NCBI RefSeq assembly: GCF_000730625.1 | Contig: NZ_BBIT01000002.1 | Span: forward strand, 248,001-312,000 | DNA length: 64,000 nt | Source of the DNA: Pseudomonas oryzihabitans NBRC 102199 | GTDB lineage: Bacteria; Pseudomonadota; Gammaproteobacteria; Pseudomonadales; Pseudomonadaceae | Direction: 5' to 3' | Shown here: positions 44,689 through 53,001 of the stretch, in pieces | Layout: each line of letters starts with the position of its first letter | Position numbering within the stretch: position 1 is the stretch's first letter | Position numbers and translations under genes: made by a program | Notes under the pieces: model-generated | Database searches by the model: none | The model's input: only the letters and a program-made list of their open reading frames with translations | Told to the model about the DNA's origin: nothing

Positions 44689-46704
44689 TCAGTGACTGTA
44701 CCCGGTCGGCTTGTTGCGGATGGTCTTGAGCAGGTCTTCCGGGCTGATGCTGGCGAGCGCCTTGGCCGCGGCCTGGCTGCCCGGCAGCGGCAGGTCGAGG
44801 ATGTGGCCCTTCATCTTGCCCACCACGTGCATCTCGCAGGGCTTGCAGTCGAATTTCAGGGTCAGCACCTCGTCGCCGTGGACCAGTTGCATCGGCGCGA
44901 CCTTGGTGCGCACGCCGGTGACGCCCTTGGCCTGCTTGGGACAGAGGTTGAAGGAGAAGCGCAGGCAGTGCTTGGTGATCATCACCGGCACCTCGCCAGG
45001 CTCTTCATGGGCCTCGTAGGCCGCGTCGATCAGTTGTACGCCATGGCGATGATAGAAGTCGCGGGCCTTCTGGTTGTAGACGTTGTAGAGAAACGACAGG
45101 TGCGACTCGGGATACACCGGCGGGGGACAGCTCTCGGCCTTGCGGCTGCCGCGCGGGTGGGCGGCGACGCGGGCGGCGGTCAGCCGCTCGATAGCTTCGC
45201 GGCGCAGCGCCTTCAGTTGCGAATTGGGCACGAAGAAGGCCTGGGGTGCATCCAGGCTCACGTCCAGGGCGTGGTATTCGGTGGTGCCCAACTGGGTCAG
45301 CAGATCGCGCAGGCCATCCAGCGCCTGCTCCGGCTTGTTGGCCACACCGAAGGGACCGTCTAGGGCAACCGAGACACTGACGCCTTCTTCGCTGGTGACG
45401 GTCAGCTCTAGCCGCTGCTCGCGCAGCTCGGCCAGCCAGTGCACGCCGATGCGGCGCTCGGCGCTGGTCTTGAGCAGGGCCTGCTGCCAGTTGTGGTCCA
45501 GGTTGCGCGACAGCGGATGATTCGGGCGCAGGCGGAACAGCCCCTCGGGCATCTCGTTGGGTTCGACGCGATAGCGATAGCGCTTCTGGCCGTCCTCCTC
45601 GAATTCGCCCTTGAGCTCGGCGACGTTGGCGCGAAAGCCCACCACCTCGCGCTTGACCAGCACATTGAGGCCGTCGCCGTTGGACAGCGGCTCCTCGGTG
45701 ACGGCAATGAAGTCGCGCTTGCCGACCTTTTCCACCTGACCCACTGGCAGACCGGTAAAGGTCGGCGAGTCGAAGGCGCCGATGTCCACCTTGCGGTCGG
45801 TGACGAAATAGTCGGTGCTGCCGCGGTGGAAGGTCTTGTCCGGATCGGGCACGAAGAAGTGCGCCGTGCGACCGCTGGAGGCGCGCGCCAGGTCGGTGCG
45901 GTCTTCTAGGATCTCGTCGAGCAGCTGGCGGTAGTAGGCGGTGATGTTCTTCACATAGCCCATGTCCTTGTAGCGGCCCTCGATCTTGAAGGAGCGCACG
46001 CCGGCCTCGACCAGGGCGCGCAGGTTGGCGCTCTGGTTGTTGTCCTTCATCGACAGCAGGTGCTTCTCGAAGGCCACCACCCGACCCTGGTCATCCTTCA
46101 GGGTGTAGGGCAGGCGGCAGGCCTGGGAGCAGTCGCCGCGGTTGGCGCTGCGACCGGTCTGGGCGTGGGAGATGTTGCACTGGCCGGAGAAGGCCACGCA
46201 CAGGGCGCCATGGATGAAGAATTCGATGGCCGCGTCGGTCTCGGCGGCGATGGCCGAAATCTCCTGCAGATTCAGCTCGCGCGCCAGCACCAGCTGGGAG
46301 AAGCCGGCCTGGTCGAGAAACTTGGCCCGCGCCAGGGTGCGGATGTCGGTCTGGGTGCTGGCATGCAGCTCGATCGGCGGGATGTCCAGTTCCAGCACGC
46401 CCAGGTCCTGCACGATCAGCGCATCCACGCCCGCGTCGTACAGCTGGTGGATCAGCGTGCGCGCCGGCTCCAGCTCGTCGTCGTGCAGGATGGTGTTGAT
46501 CGTGGTGAACACCCGCGCATGGTAGCGGCGGGCGAATTTCACCAGCTCGGCGATCTCGCTGACCTCGTTGCAGGCATTGTGCCGCGCACCAAAGCTCGGC
46601 CCGCCGATGTAGATGGCATCGGCCCCATGCAGGATGGCCTCCCGGGCGATACCGACATCGCGGGCAGGGCTGAGCAATTCCAGATGGTGCTTGGGCAGGG
46701 ACAT
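44689..46704 (-). CDS. rlhA: RlhA, 23S rRNA C2501 hydroxylation protein (U32 peptidase family)
   Basis: A 671-residue U32-family protein with the size and domain order of E. coli RlhA (YdcP). The N-terminal TIM-barrel starts HLELLSPARDVGIAREAILHGADAIYIGGPSFGARHNA; the cysteine cluster FIHGALCVAFSGQCNISHAQTGRSANRGDCSQACRLPY is the likely iron-sulfur site, with NNQSANLRALVEAGVRSFKIEGR following. The C-terminal half includes DUF3656. RlhA makes 5-hydroxycytidine at C2501 of 23S rRNA using prephenate-derived chemistry in E. coli. A single gene, convergent with the GST gene. Confidence 0.85.
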   Translation of the reverse strand: MSLPKHHLELLSPARDVGIAREAILHGADAIYIGGPSFGARHNACNEVSEIAELVKFARRYHARVFTTINTILHDDELEPARTLIHQLYDAGVDALIVQDLGVLELDIPPIELHASTQTDIRTLARAKFLDQAGFSQLVLARELNLQEISAIAAETDAAIEFFIHGALCVAFSGQCNISHAQTGRSANRGDCSQACRLPYTLKDDQGRVVAFEKHLLSMKDNNQSANLRALVEAGVRSFKIEGRYKDMGYVKNITAYYRQLLDEILEDRTDLARASSGRTAHFFVPDPDKTFHRGSTDYFVTDRKVDIGAFDSPTFTGLPVGQVEKVGKRDFIAVTEEPLSNGDGLNVLVKREVVGFRANVAELKGEFEEDGQKRYRYRVEPNEMPEGLFRLRPNHPLSRNLDHNWQQALLKTSAERRIGVHWLAELREQRLELTVTSEEGVSVSVALDGPFGVANKPEQALDGLRDLLTQLGTTEYHALDVSLDAPQAFFVPNSQLKALRREAIERLTAARVAAHPRGSRKAESCPPPVYPESHLSFLYNVYNQKARDFYHRHGVQLIDAAYEAHEEPGEVPVMITKHCLRFSFNLCPKQAKGVTGVRTKVAPMQLVHGDEVLTLKFDCKPCEMHVVGKMKGHILDLPLPGSQAAAKALASISPEDLLKTIRNKPTGYSH

Positions 46705-47064
46705 GGCGTTTCTTCTCGATCAGGCGTGGCACGGCAAGGCGCGCATTGTAGCGGGCGAGGGGGAGGAGGGCACGCCTGGGGTGCTGGGTGGTTGGGCCAG
46801 TCCATCAACCGGGGGGGAGGATTCACAGACCCGCCGGCTGACCGACAGTCATCCGTGTTTCCGACCCTTATTCCTGCCCGGGGAGTGCAGTGATCGCGAC
46901 CCGCAAGCCGGCTGCCAAGGGCTTAAGCATCGCTATCCCGCCGACTGGGGGCGCTGCTCATTCCTAAGGGGAATGAATGCCTGTGCCTCTTTATCGCTTT
47001 TTTCCATTAATGGGCCGTCGTAAAACCTCCGTCACCTTTAATAACCATAAAAATCGGAGGACTC
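46705..47064. other. Control region of the MFS gene
   Basis: About 360 bp between rlhA and the MFS gene. Near its end are the dyad TCATTCC-TAAGG-GGAATGA (46958-46976) and the 44-bp element shared with the region at 49429. A GGAGG ribosome-binding site precedes the MFS ATG. The first 200 bp show nothing notable. Confidence 0.5.
46959..47002 (+). promoter_or_regulatory. Shared promoter element, copy 1 (MFS gene)
   Basis: This 44-bp block aligns without gaps to 49429-49472 with 33 identical bases, including CATTCCT at the start, ATGAATG in the middle and ATCGCTTTTT at the end. Both copies keep a CATTC-N11-GAATG dyad, a form expected for a LysR-type regulator. It ends 62 bp before the MFS start. 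Confidence 0.65.
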
Positions 47065-48444
47065 ATGACCGAATCCCTGGCTTCAAAGCCGGCACCGGCA
47101 CCGGCAGTGGCGGAACGGGCAGCGCTACAGACGCGGTCCAGGACCCGCTATCGCTGGGTGGTACTGGCGGTCATCGTGGTCGTGTACATGCTCGCTGCAG
47201 CCGATCGGGCCAATATCGGGATCGCCTTGCCCTATATCCAGAAGGAGTTCGGCGCGACCAATGCCGAGGTGGGTCTGCTGGTCAGTGCCTTCTTCCTGTT
47301 CTACTCGCTCGGTCAGATACCGGCGGGCTTTCTGCTGAGTAAGGTCAGCGTGCGCGTGGTCGCCCCCGCGGCGATTGGCCTGACGTCGCTCGTGACGCTG
47401 CTGATCGGCACCTCCCACAGCATCGGTATGCTCAAGATCTATCGCTCGGCGCTGGGCGTCGCAGAAGCCGCCTTGCCCCTGTCGATGTTGAGCACCATCA
47501 ACCGCTGGTTTCCGCCGCGGGAAAAGGGCACGGCTACCGGCGCCTTCCTGTCCGCCGCCAAGATGGGCGCGGTGATAGCACCGCCATTGGGGGCAGCGCT
47601 GATTCTGCTCGATGGCTGGCGCACCATGTTCATCGCCTTCGCCCTGCCAGGCGTGCTGCTCGCCTTGCTGTGGTGGTGGCTCGTCCCCAATGATCCGAGA
47701 GCCTGCAAGCAGGTGAGTGACGCCGAAGCCGAACACATCGAAGACCAGACGACCGCGCACAGCGAGTCGGTCCGTAAGCACCGGGATTTCGACAGGCTCG
47801 ACCGCGCGCTGCGCTATGAGCGCACCCCCCTCCTCGATACGTCACGCTCCGTGTTCAGGTCCTGGAACATCTGGGGCTGTGGATTGGGCTACCTGCTGAT
47901 GACCGGAGTAGTGAACGTGCTCCTGGCCTGGCTCCCCAAGTACCTGGGCGAGGTAAAGCACTTCGAACTGATGCAGGTCGGCTTCGTGGCGTCCTTGCCC
48001 TTTGTTGGCGGGGTGCTCGGCAATATCGTCGGCGGCTGGCTGTCGGATCGAATCCTGGACCGCCGTCGCAAACCGACCATGATGATCAGCGCGGTAGCGA
48101 CCTGCGTGATGATGGTCGCTCTGGTTTACGCACCCAATGGGCTGCTCGCGGTCAGTCTGTTGCTGTTCGGTACCGGCTTTCTGCTCAACATCGGCTACTC
48201 GTCGTTCTCGGTCTATTCGATGGGACTGACGACCAGAACGACCTATCCGGTGGCTGCATCCGTGGTCAACAGCGCGGGCCAGGCGGGGGGCGCCATGGCG
48301 CCGCTGATCACCGGCTTCCTGCTGGATAGCTACAGCTGGACGGCGGTGTTCATCTTCCTCGGCGTCTGCTCCCTGGCCGCCCTGGCCTTCGTGTTGACCA
48401 TTTCCGAACCGGCTACCGCGCCGGTCGAGGCCTCTGCTGGCTAG
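47065..48444 (+). CDS. MFS transporter, anion:cation symporter family
   Basis: A 459-residue permease with twelve helices after a 35-residue polar leader. The TM1 region VVLAVIVVVYMLAAADRANIGIALPYIQKEFGATNAEVGLL and the DRANIG pattern are typical of the ACS family that imports hexuronates, glucarate, tartrate, phthalate and other organic anions. The central loop (about residues 215-265) is long and charged. It opens the module that also includes the LysR gene and the RraA/DUF1932 pair, and its promoter shares an element with theirs. Confidence 0.88.
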   Translation: MTESLASKPAPAPAVAERAALQTRSRTRYRWVVLAVIVVVYMLAAADRANIGIALPYIQKEFGATNAEVGLLVSAFFLFYSLGQIPAGFLLSKVSVRVVAPAAIGLTSLVTLLIGTSHSIGMLKIYRSALGVAEAALPLSMLSTINRWFPPREKGTATGAFLSAAKMGAVIAPPLGAALILLDGWRTMFIAFALPGVLLALLWWWLVPNDPRACKQVSDAEAEHIEDQTTAHSESVRKHRDFDRLDRALRYERTPLLDTSRSVFRSWNIWGCGLGYLLMTGVVNVLLAWLPKYLGEVKHFELMQVGFVASLPFVGGVLGNIVGGWLSDRILDRRRKPTMMISAVATCVMMVALVYAPNGLLAVSLLLFGTGFLLNIGYSSFSVYSMGLTTRTTYPVAASVVNSAGQAGGAMAPLITGFLLDSYSWTAVFIFLGVCSLAALAFVLTISEPATAPVEASAG

Positions 48445-48525
48445 GGGGCGGAACCTTGGTCCAGGATCACGGCCGTCTGCTGCGCTGTCGCTCTGGTAGC
48501 CGCAGGACGGTCTGGCGATAGCGGG

Positions 48526-49431
48526 CTAACGCTGCAACTGTTTCGTGAAGTCGCAGAGTTGCGTCGCCAGCGTGGCGATCTCGGCGACGAAGGTCGAGGG
48601 CCGATCATTGCGGTACATCGCCATGTAGGGAACCGGTGGCAGCTCGGGATCGGTCTCGACGATGACGAGTTTGCCTTCGTCCACCAGCGGGCGGAAACAT
48701 TCGCGTGGCAGGTAGGTGACGCCCAGGCCCGCCGAGGCCAGACCGAGCATGGCGGTGAGGCTGTCGGAGGAGAGGATCCTGGGCAGCTCTATTCCGCGTG
48801 CATGCAGCCAGCGATTTACGAACAGGCCAGATCCTGACTTCTTGCCCTGCATCAGCATGGGATACTTGGCCAGCTCGGCCAGGCCCACCACGCCTGAACT
48901 CCGGACCAGTCCCGGCGCGGCCATCCAGGCATTCTCCACGGTGGCGAGGGGTACGCTGGTGACCTCGGGCGCCGTGAAGGTGTCCGGTATCACGATGAGG
49001 TCGACCAGATCGTCCATCAGCCGCTCGTGCAGATTGCGACTCATGTCGACTTCCGGCTCCACGGTAAGCCCGGGGAAGTCGGCAACCAGGCGCGTGACCA
49101 GGCGCGGTAGCCAGGTCCAGGCAGTAAGTTCGGTAACGCCCAGTCGCAGACGGCGGGTGGTGACGTGCTTGCCGTCCTTGAGCGAGGTGATGCGCTCGTT
49201 CAGATCGAGCATCTCGCGCGCAATGACCAGCAGCTCCTCGCCCTCGGCGGTGAAGCGGGCACCCCGCTGCGAGCGATCGAACAGCTGCAGGCCGGTGGAG
49301 GACTCCAGCTCCTGCACCCGTTTCGAGATGGCTGACTGGGTGGTGTTGAGATGCTCGGCGGCCCTTTCGAAGGTACCCAGACGTTCGATCCAGTGCAGCG
49401 CCAGCAACTGGCGTAGTGTGACCAAGGGCAT
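48526..49431 (-). CDS. LysR family regulator (module B)
   Basis: A 301-residue LysR protein. The helix-turn-helix is LRQLLALHWIERLGTFERAAEHLNTTQSAISKRVQELESSTGLQLFDRSQRGARFTAEG; the effector domain starts near residue 90 (RRLRLGVTELTAWTWLPRLV). It lies between the MFS gene and the RraA-like gene and is divergent from the latter by 91 bp. The shared promoter element begins at its own start codon, so it likely regulates itself and both flanking transcripts. Confidence 0.9.
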   Translation of the reverse strand: MPLVTLRQLLALHWIERLGTFERAAEHLNTTQSAISKRVQELESSTGLQLFDRSQRGARFTAEGEELLVIAREMLDLNERITSLKDGKHVTTRRLRLGVTELTAWTWLPRLVTRLVADFPGLTVEPEVDMSRNLHERLMDDLVDLIVIPDTFTAPEVTSVPLATVENAWMAAPGLVRSSGVVGLAELAKYPMLMQGKKSGSGLFVNRWLHARGIELPRILSSDSLTAMLGLASAGLGVTYLPRECFRPLVDEGKLVIVETDPELPPVPYMAMYRNDRPSTFVAEIATLATQLCDFTKQLQR

Positions 49432-49472
49432 TCCTCCAGGGCATGAATGGCCATACCTTAATATCGCTTTTT
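49429..49472 (+). promoter_or_regulatory. Shared promoter element, copy 2 (RraA-like gene)
   Basis: The counterpart of 46959-47002, with 33 of 44 bases identical and the same CATTC-N11-GAATG dyad (49429-49449) and ATCGCTTTTT end. It overlaps the LysR start codon and ends 50 bp before the RraA-like start, suiting control of both divergent genes. Confidence 0.65.
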
Positions 49473-49522
49473 CTATTTGGCCACTGGCCTATCCTCGACG
49501 TTATCCAACAAGAGGAGCCCTT

Positions 49523-50143
49523 ATGAACGTCAACGCTTCCAGTCCGACCTCGCTGGTCGAAGCCTTCGCCCGTACCTCCACCTCGATCATCAGCGACTGT
49601 CTCGACCGGCTTCCAGGCGCTCCGCTGCGGCCCTTCCATCGGATCGAAGGCACCATGGCCGGCCTTGCGCTCACCGTCAAAGTACCCGCCGGCGACAACC
49701 GGGCGATCCACCAGGCGCTGGAGCTCCTCGTCCCCGGCCAGGTGCTGGTGGTCGATGGCGGTGGCGACCTGAGTCGCGCCCTGATGGGCGACATCATGGC
49801 GGCTATCGCGGAAAAACGCGGTGCCGCGGGCGTCGTCGTCGATGGGGCGATTCGCGACCTGGCGACGATCAGCAAGGGCAGCTTCCCCATCTTCGCTCGC
49901 GGGGGCTATCACCGTGGCCCCTACAAGAACGGTCCGGGGGAGATCAACGTGCCGGTGAGCATTGGCGACATGATCGTTTCACCAGGAGACCTCGTCGTGG
50001 GTGACCATGACGGCATCGTCGCCTTTCCCCTGGCCCAGGCGGCGGAGCTGCTCGACCGTTGCCTGGCGACCGAGCGCAAGGAAGCGGAAATGCTCGCGCA
50101 GATTGCCGCGGGAACCTACCGGGGCGCCTACGCGGCCCACTGA
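49523..50143 (+). CDS. RraA-like aldolase / decarboxylase (module B)
   Basis: A 206-residue RraA-fold protein. Its core has SIISDCLDRLPGAPLRPFHR, GQVLVVDGGGDLSRALMGDIMAAIAEKRGAAGVVVDGAIRDLATI (with the Arg-Asp pair) and GDMIVSPGDLVVGDHDGIVAFPLAQA. As in the module A copy, aldol cleavage or decarboxylation of a hydroxy- or oxo-dicarboxylate is the likely reaction. The ATG at 49523 follows GAGGAG; longer frames into the LysR gene are spurious. The DUF1932 dehydrogenase gene begins 15 bp downstream. Confidence 0.85.
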   Translation: MNVNASSPTSLVEAFARTSTSIISDCLDRLPGAPLRPFHRIEGTMAGLALTVKVPAGDNRAIHQALELLVPGQVLVVDGGGDLSRALMGDIMAAIAEKRGAAGVVVDGAIRDLATISKGSFPIFARGGYHRGPYKNGPGEINVPVSIGDMIVSPGDLVVGDHDGIVAFPLAQAAELLDRCLATERKEAEMLAQIAAGTYRGAYAAH

Positions 50144-50158
50144 TTACGGAACAAGCAA

Positions 50159-51028
50159 ATGAAACTAGCGATTATCGGCGCAGGCGAAGTGGGCCTTACC
50201 TACGCGCACCCCTGGGCGGCAGCAGGCCACGAAATCCTCTTGTGTGACCTCAAGCCTTCACCCAGGGCCCAGGCCTTCGCGAAAGAGCATGACGTGGCTC
50301 TCGTCACCTCGATGGAGGATGGGGTAGCCGATTGCGATGTCGTCGTCTCCTGCGTATTCGGCACTGTCTCGCTGCCAGTCGCCGAGCAGGCGCTCGCCCT
50401 TATGCGGACGGGTGCGCTGTTCATCGACATGACCACCGCGGATCCGGAGCAGATCAGGCGAGCCGCGGCCATCGCGGCCGAGCGCTCCATTCCCTATGTG
50501 GACGTGGCCATCCTGGGGGCCATCGCCTTGACGCACGCGAAAACCAATCTGCTGGCCGCCGGTATCGGCCTGGAGCGCGCGGTCGTCCTCTTTGCCGAAG
50601 CCGGCGCCCCGCTCAAGCCCGTCGAGAGCGGCGCCGCGGGCGATGCAGCCGCCCTGAAGATCTTACGCAGCGTGTTCACCAAGGGACTGGAAGCCTTGAC
50701 CATCGAGTGCTTCATGGCGGCCGAGAAGCAGGGTGTCACGGAAAAGCTTCATGACGCCCTGAGCGATATCGACCAGGCCTCATTAAGAGACTTTCTCGGC
50801 GCCCTCATTAGGACGCATGTCGTGCATGCCCCGCGCCGTCTCAAGGAAGTGGAAGAGGCCGAACGCCAACTGCGGGCCGCCGAGCTACCGGTGGCGGTGC
50901 TGCCTGGGGTGAGGGAGGTATTCGCTCGGACATCCGCGCAGCTGGCACACGCGCCTATCGACACGGCATCGCCGAGTCTTGGCCAGGCCTTCGATTGGCT
51001 GTTCAAGGCCAATGGCGTGGTGAGGTAG
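50159..51028 (+). CDS. NAD(P)-dependent dehydrogenase, 6PGDH-like with DUF1932 domain (module B)
   Basis: A 289-residue dehydrogenase related to the module A enzyme. The Rossmann motif is KLAIIGAGEVGLTYAHPWAAAGHEILLCDLKP, where the acidic end of the second strand (Asp) favours NAD. FIDMTTADPEQIRR and YVDVAILGAIALTHAKTN follow, and DAAALKILRSVFTKGLEALTIECFMAAEKQGV is the DUF1932 helix with the conserved Lys. It should act with the RraA-like protein, encoded 15 bp upstream, on a compound imported by the MFS permease. Confidence 0.85.
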   Translation: MKLAIIGAGEVGLTYAHPWAAAGHEILLCDLKPSPRAQAFAKEHDVALVTSMEDGVADCDVVVSCVFGTVSLPVAEQALALMRTGALFIDMTTADPEQIRRAAAIAAERSIPYVDVAILGAIALTHAKTNLLAAGIGLERAVVLFAEAGAPLKPVESGAAGDAAALKILRSVFTKGLEALTIECFMAAEKQGVTEKLHDALSDIDQASLRDFLGALIRTHVVHAPRRLKEVEEAERQLRAAELPVAVLPGVREVFARTSAQLAHAPIDTASPSLGQAFDWLFKANGVVR

Positions 51029-51095
51029 CGGGGCAGCGCCGAGCGAAACTCTTTGCTCGGCGCTCTTGCCGATCTGAGCGAGCCTTCCTTCTGGA

Positions 51096-52001
51096 TCAAC
51101 GAACCCCCAACTCGTCCAGCAGCCATTTCTTGAACACTTCCGCTGCTTCTTTGCGGTTCCGGCTCTTGGGGTAGGCGAGAAAGTGGCCGACGTACTGGAT
51201 GTCGTGAGTCAGGCTGCGCAAGGGGGCTACCAGGCGCCCCTCCTGCAGTTCCCGTTCGGCCAGCAGCGTGGATTCCAGCACCACGCCCATGCCATTGACC
51301 GCGGCGGCAATCGCCATGGCACTACGGTCGAAGCGTAGAGAATAGTGGTGAACGGGCAGCAGGTGGTTGGCCTCGAACCAGCCCTTCCATTGCAGCATCT
51401 GCACATCGCATTGGATCAGGGTGTGCTGGTGCAGGTCCTGCGGCGCCTTGATGGCTTCGGCCAGCGCAGGGCAGCACAGAGGTGTGAGGTGTTCGACGGC
51501 CAGCGGCACGTGTTCGCAAAAATCCTGCCGCGGTTCGCCGTAGACGATGTCGAGGTCAAAATCGTCATTCTCGAATCGTGCATAGTCGGTACTCGCCGAG
51601 AAGCGCAGATCGATGTGAGGATACTTCTTCACAAAGTCCGGCAGCCTCGGCAATAGCCACTGGGTCGCGAAGCTGGGCGCGGTGTGCAGCCGCAGCGGCG
51701 GCGGCTCATCGGCTTGAATGAGCGAAAGTCCGCGGTACATCTCGCCCAGCCCGCGCTGAACGTGTTCGAGCAACAGCCGACCCTTGGGGGTGAGGCGGAC
51801 TTCGCGCGTACTGCGTTCGAACAGCGTGAAGTCGATGCTTTCCTCGAGTTTGCGAATGGAGTGACTGACCGCGCTGGAGGTGATGCCCAGCTCCTGGGAG
51901 GCCGTGGCAAAGGACTCGGTTCTACCGGCAGCCTCGAATACTCTGAGGGTCGTCAACGGCACACGTCTAAGCAGGTTCATGCGTGAGTTGAATTCATCCA
52001 T
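51096..52001 (-). CDS. LysR family regulator (module C)
   Basis: A 301-residue GcvA-like LysR protein. The DNA-binding part is LRRVPLTTLRVFEAAGRTESFATASQELGITSSAVSHSIRKLEESIDFTLFERSTREVRLTPKGRLLLEHVQ; the effector domain starts near residue 90 (PPPLRLHTAPSFATQWLLPRLPDF). I use the ATG at 52001; an in-frame ATG eight codons on is possible. It is divergent from the split transketolase operon, and dyads in the 126-bp gap are likely sites. Confidence 0.9.
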   Translation of the reverse strand: MDEFNSRMNLLRRVPLTTLRVFEAAGRTESFATASQELGITSSAVSHSIRKLEESIDFTLFERSTREVRLTPKGRLLLEHVQRGLGEMYRGLSLIQADEPPPLRLHTAPSFATQWLLPRLPDFVKKYPHIDLRFSASTDYARFENDDFDLDIVYGEPRQDFCEHVPLAVEHLTPLCCPALAEAIKAPQDLHQHTLIQCDVQMLQWKGWFEANHLLPVHHYSLRFDRSAMAIAAAVNGMGVVLESTLLAERELQEGRLVAPLRSLTHDIQYVGHFLAYPKSRNRKEAAEVFKKWLLDELGVR

Positions 52002-52058
52002 TGCTGTTAAAAACTCCTTTGTCGGTCTTGTTTTCTCGATGGTAGCTTGATTTTCAGG

Positions 52059-52104
52059 CCGCTCACCGTGTTTAGGATGAATTCTAAGCACCTGTCGTGA
52101 GCGG
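52059..52104. promoter_or_regulatory. Inverted repeats upstream of the split transketolase operon
   Basis: CCGCTCAC (52059-52066) and GTGAGCGG (52097-52104) are exact complements 30 bp apart. Between them TTAG-GATGAATT-CTAA (52072-52087) is a shorter dyad. They lie in the divergent gap between the LysR gene and the operon, as expected for a LysR-controlled promoter. Confidence 0.5.
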
Positions 52105-52127
52105 ATCTGCACATCGAGGAATTCATA

Positions 52128-53000
52128 ATGACAATAAGATCTGAGGCCACCGCTCCGGCAGTGGAACCGCTCGAACGTCTGGCCTATCACGCCTGGCGCA
52201 TCCGCCGTTTTGCCCTGCGTATGGGTGAGGTCCAGGGCCAAGGTTATGTGGGCCAGGCCCTTGGTTGGGCCGACGTCCTGGCCGTCGCCTATTGCCACGC
52301 AATGAATCTCGACCCCAGCGATCCTGAATGGGAGGGTCGGGATCGGTTTCTGCTCTCCCATGGCCATTACGCGATAGCGCTCTATGCCGCTTTGCTGGAG
52401 GCGCAGGTGATTCCCGAGAGTGAGCTGGAGAGCTACGGCGCGGATGACAGTCGGCTGCCGATGTCGGGAATGGCTACCTACACACCAGGCATGGAGATCT
52501 CGGGTGGATCGCTTGGCCAAGGGCTGGCGATTGGCGTCGGGATGGCGCTGGGACTGCGGCTGAAGAACAACCCGGCGTGGGTCTTCAACTCAATGTCCGA
52601 TGGCGAACTCGACGAAGGGGCGACCTGGGAGGCCGCGATGTCGGCGGCGCACCATGGGTTGAGCAACCTCATTGCCCTGGTGGACTTGAACAGACAGCAG
52701 GCCGATGGTGATTCCAATGACATCCTGGGATTCGAGCCGCTGGTGGACAAATGGCAGGCTTTCGGCTGGCACGTTCAGCGCGTGGACGGCAATGATCTGG
52801 CCGCCGTGCTCGCGGCGTTCGATAGCGCCATGGCGCTGGCCGAGCCCAAACCTCGGGTCATCCTGTTCGACACCCTGATGGGCAAGGGCGTGGACTTTCT
52901 CGAAGCCCGGGAAAAGAACCACTTCATCCGCGTCGAGCCCCATGAGTGGCAGCAGGCGCTCGAGGTGCTCGATGGCCACTACCACCAGGGAGCGCAGTGA
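52128..53000 (+). CDS. Transketolase-like protein, N-terminal (TPP-binding) subunit
   Basis: A 290-residue protein equal to the N-terminal half of transketolase. It has VQGQGYVGQALGWADVLAVAYCHAMN, DRFLLSHGHYAIALYAALLE, GSLGQGLAIGVGMALGLRLKN and the ThDP/metal region FNSMSDGELDEGATWEAAMSAAHHGLSNLIALVDLNRQQ, where GDG is replaced by SDG. The pairing half is encoded next. Split transketolases occur in specialised catabolic routes, such as those for apiose-type or branched sugars, besides the pentose pathway. The next gene starts 2 bp after this one. Confidence 0.88.
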   Translation: MTIRSEATAPAVEPLERLAYHAWRIRRFALRMGEVQGQGYVGQALGWADVLAVAYCHAMNLDPSDPEWEGRDRFLLSHGHYAIALYAALLEAQVIPESELESYGADDSRLPMSGMATYTPGMEISGGSLGQGLAIGVGMALGLRLKNNPAWVFNSMSDGELDEGATWEAAMSAAHHGLSNLIALVDLNRQQADGDSNDILGFEPLVDKWQAFGWHVQRVDGNDLAAVLAAFDSAMALAEPKPRVILFDTLMGKGVDFLEAREKNHFIRVEPHEWQQALEVLDGHYHQGAQ

Positions 53001-53001
53001 C

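Noticed and set aside
48716-49522. Upstream extension of the second RraA-like gene
   Set aside because: It runs antisense through the LysR gene; the ATG at 49523 has a strong ribosome-binding site and family-like start.
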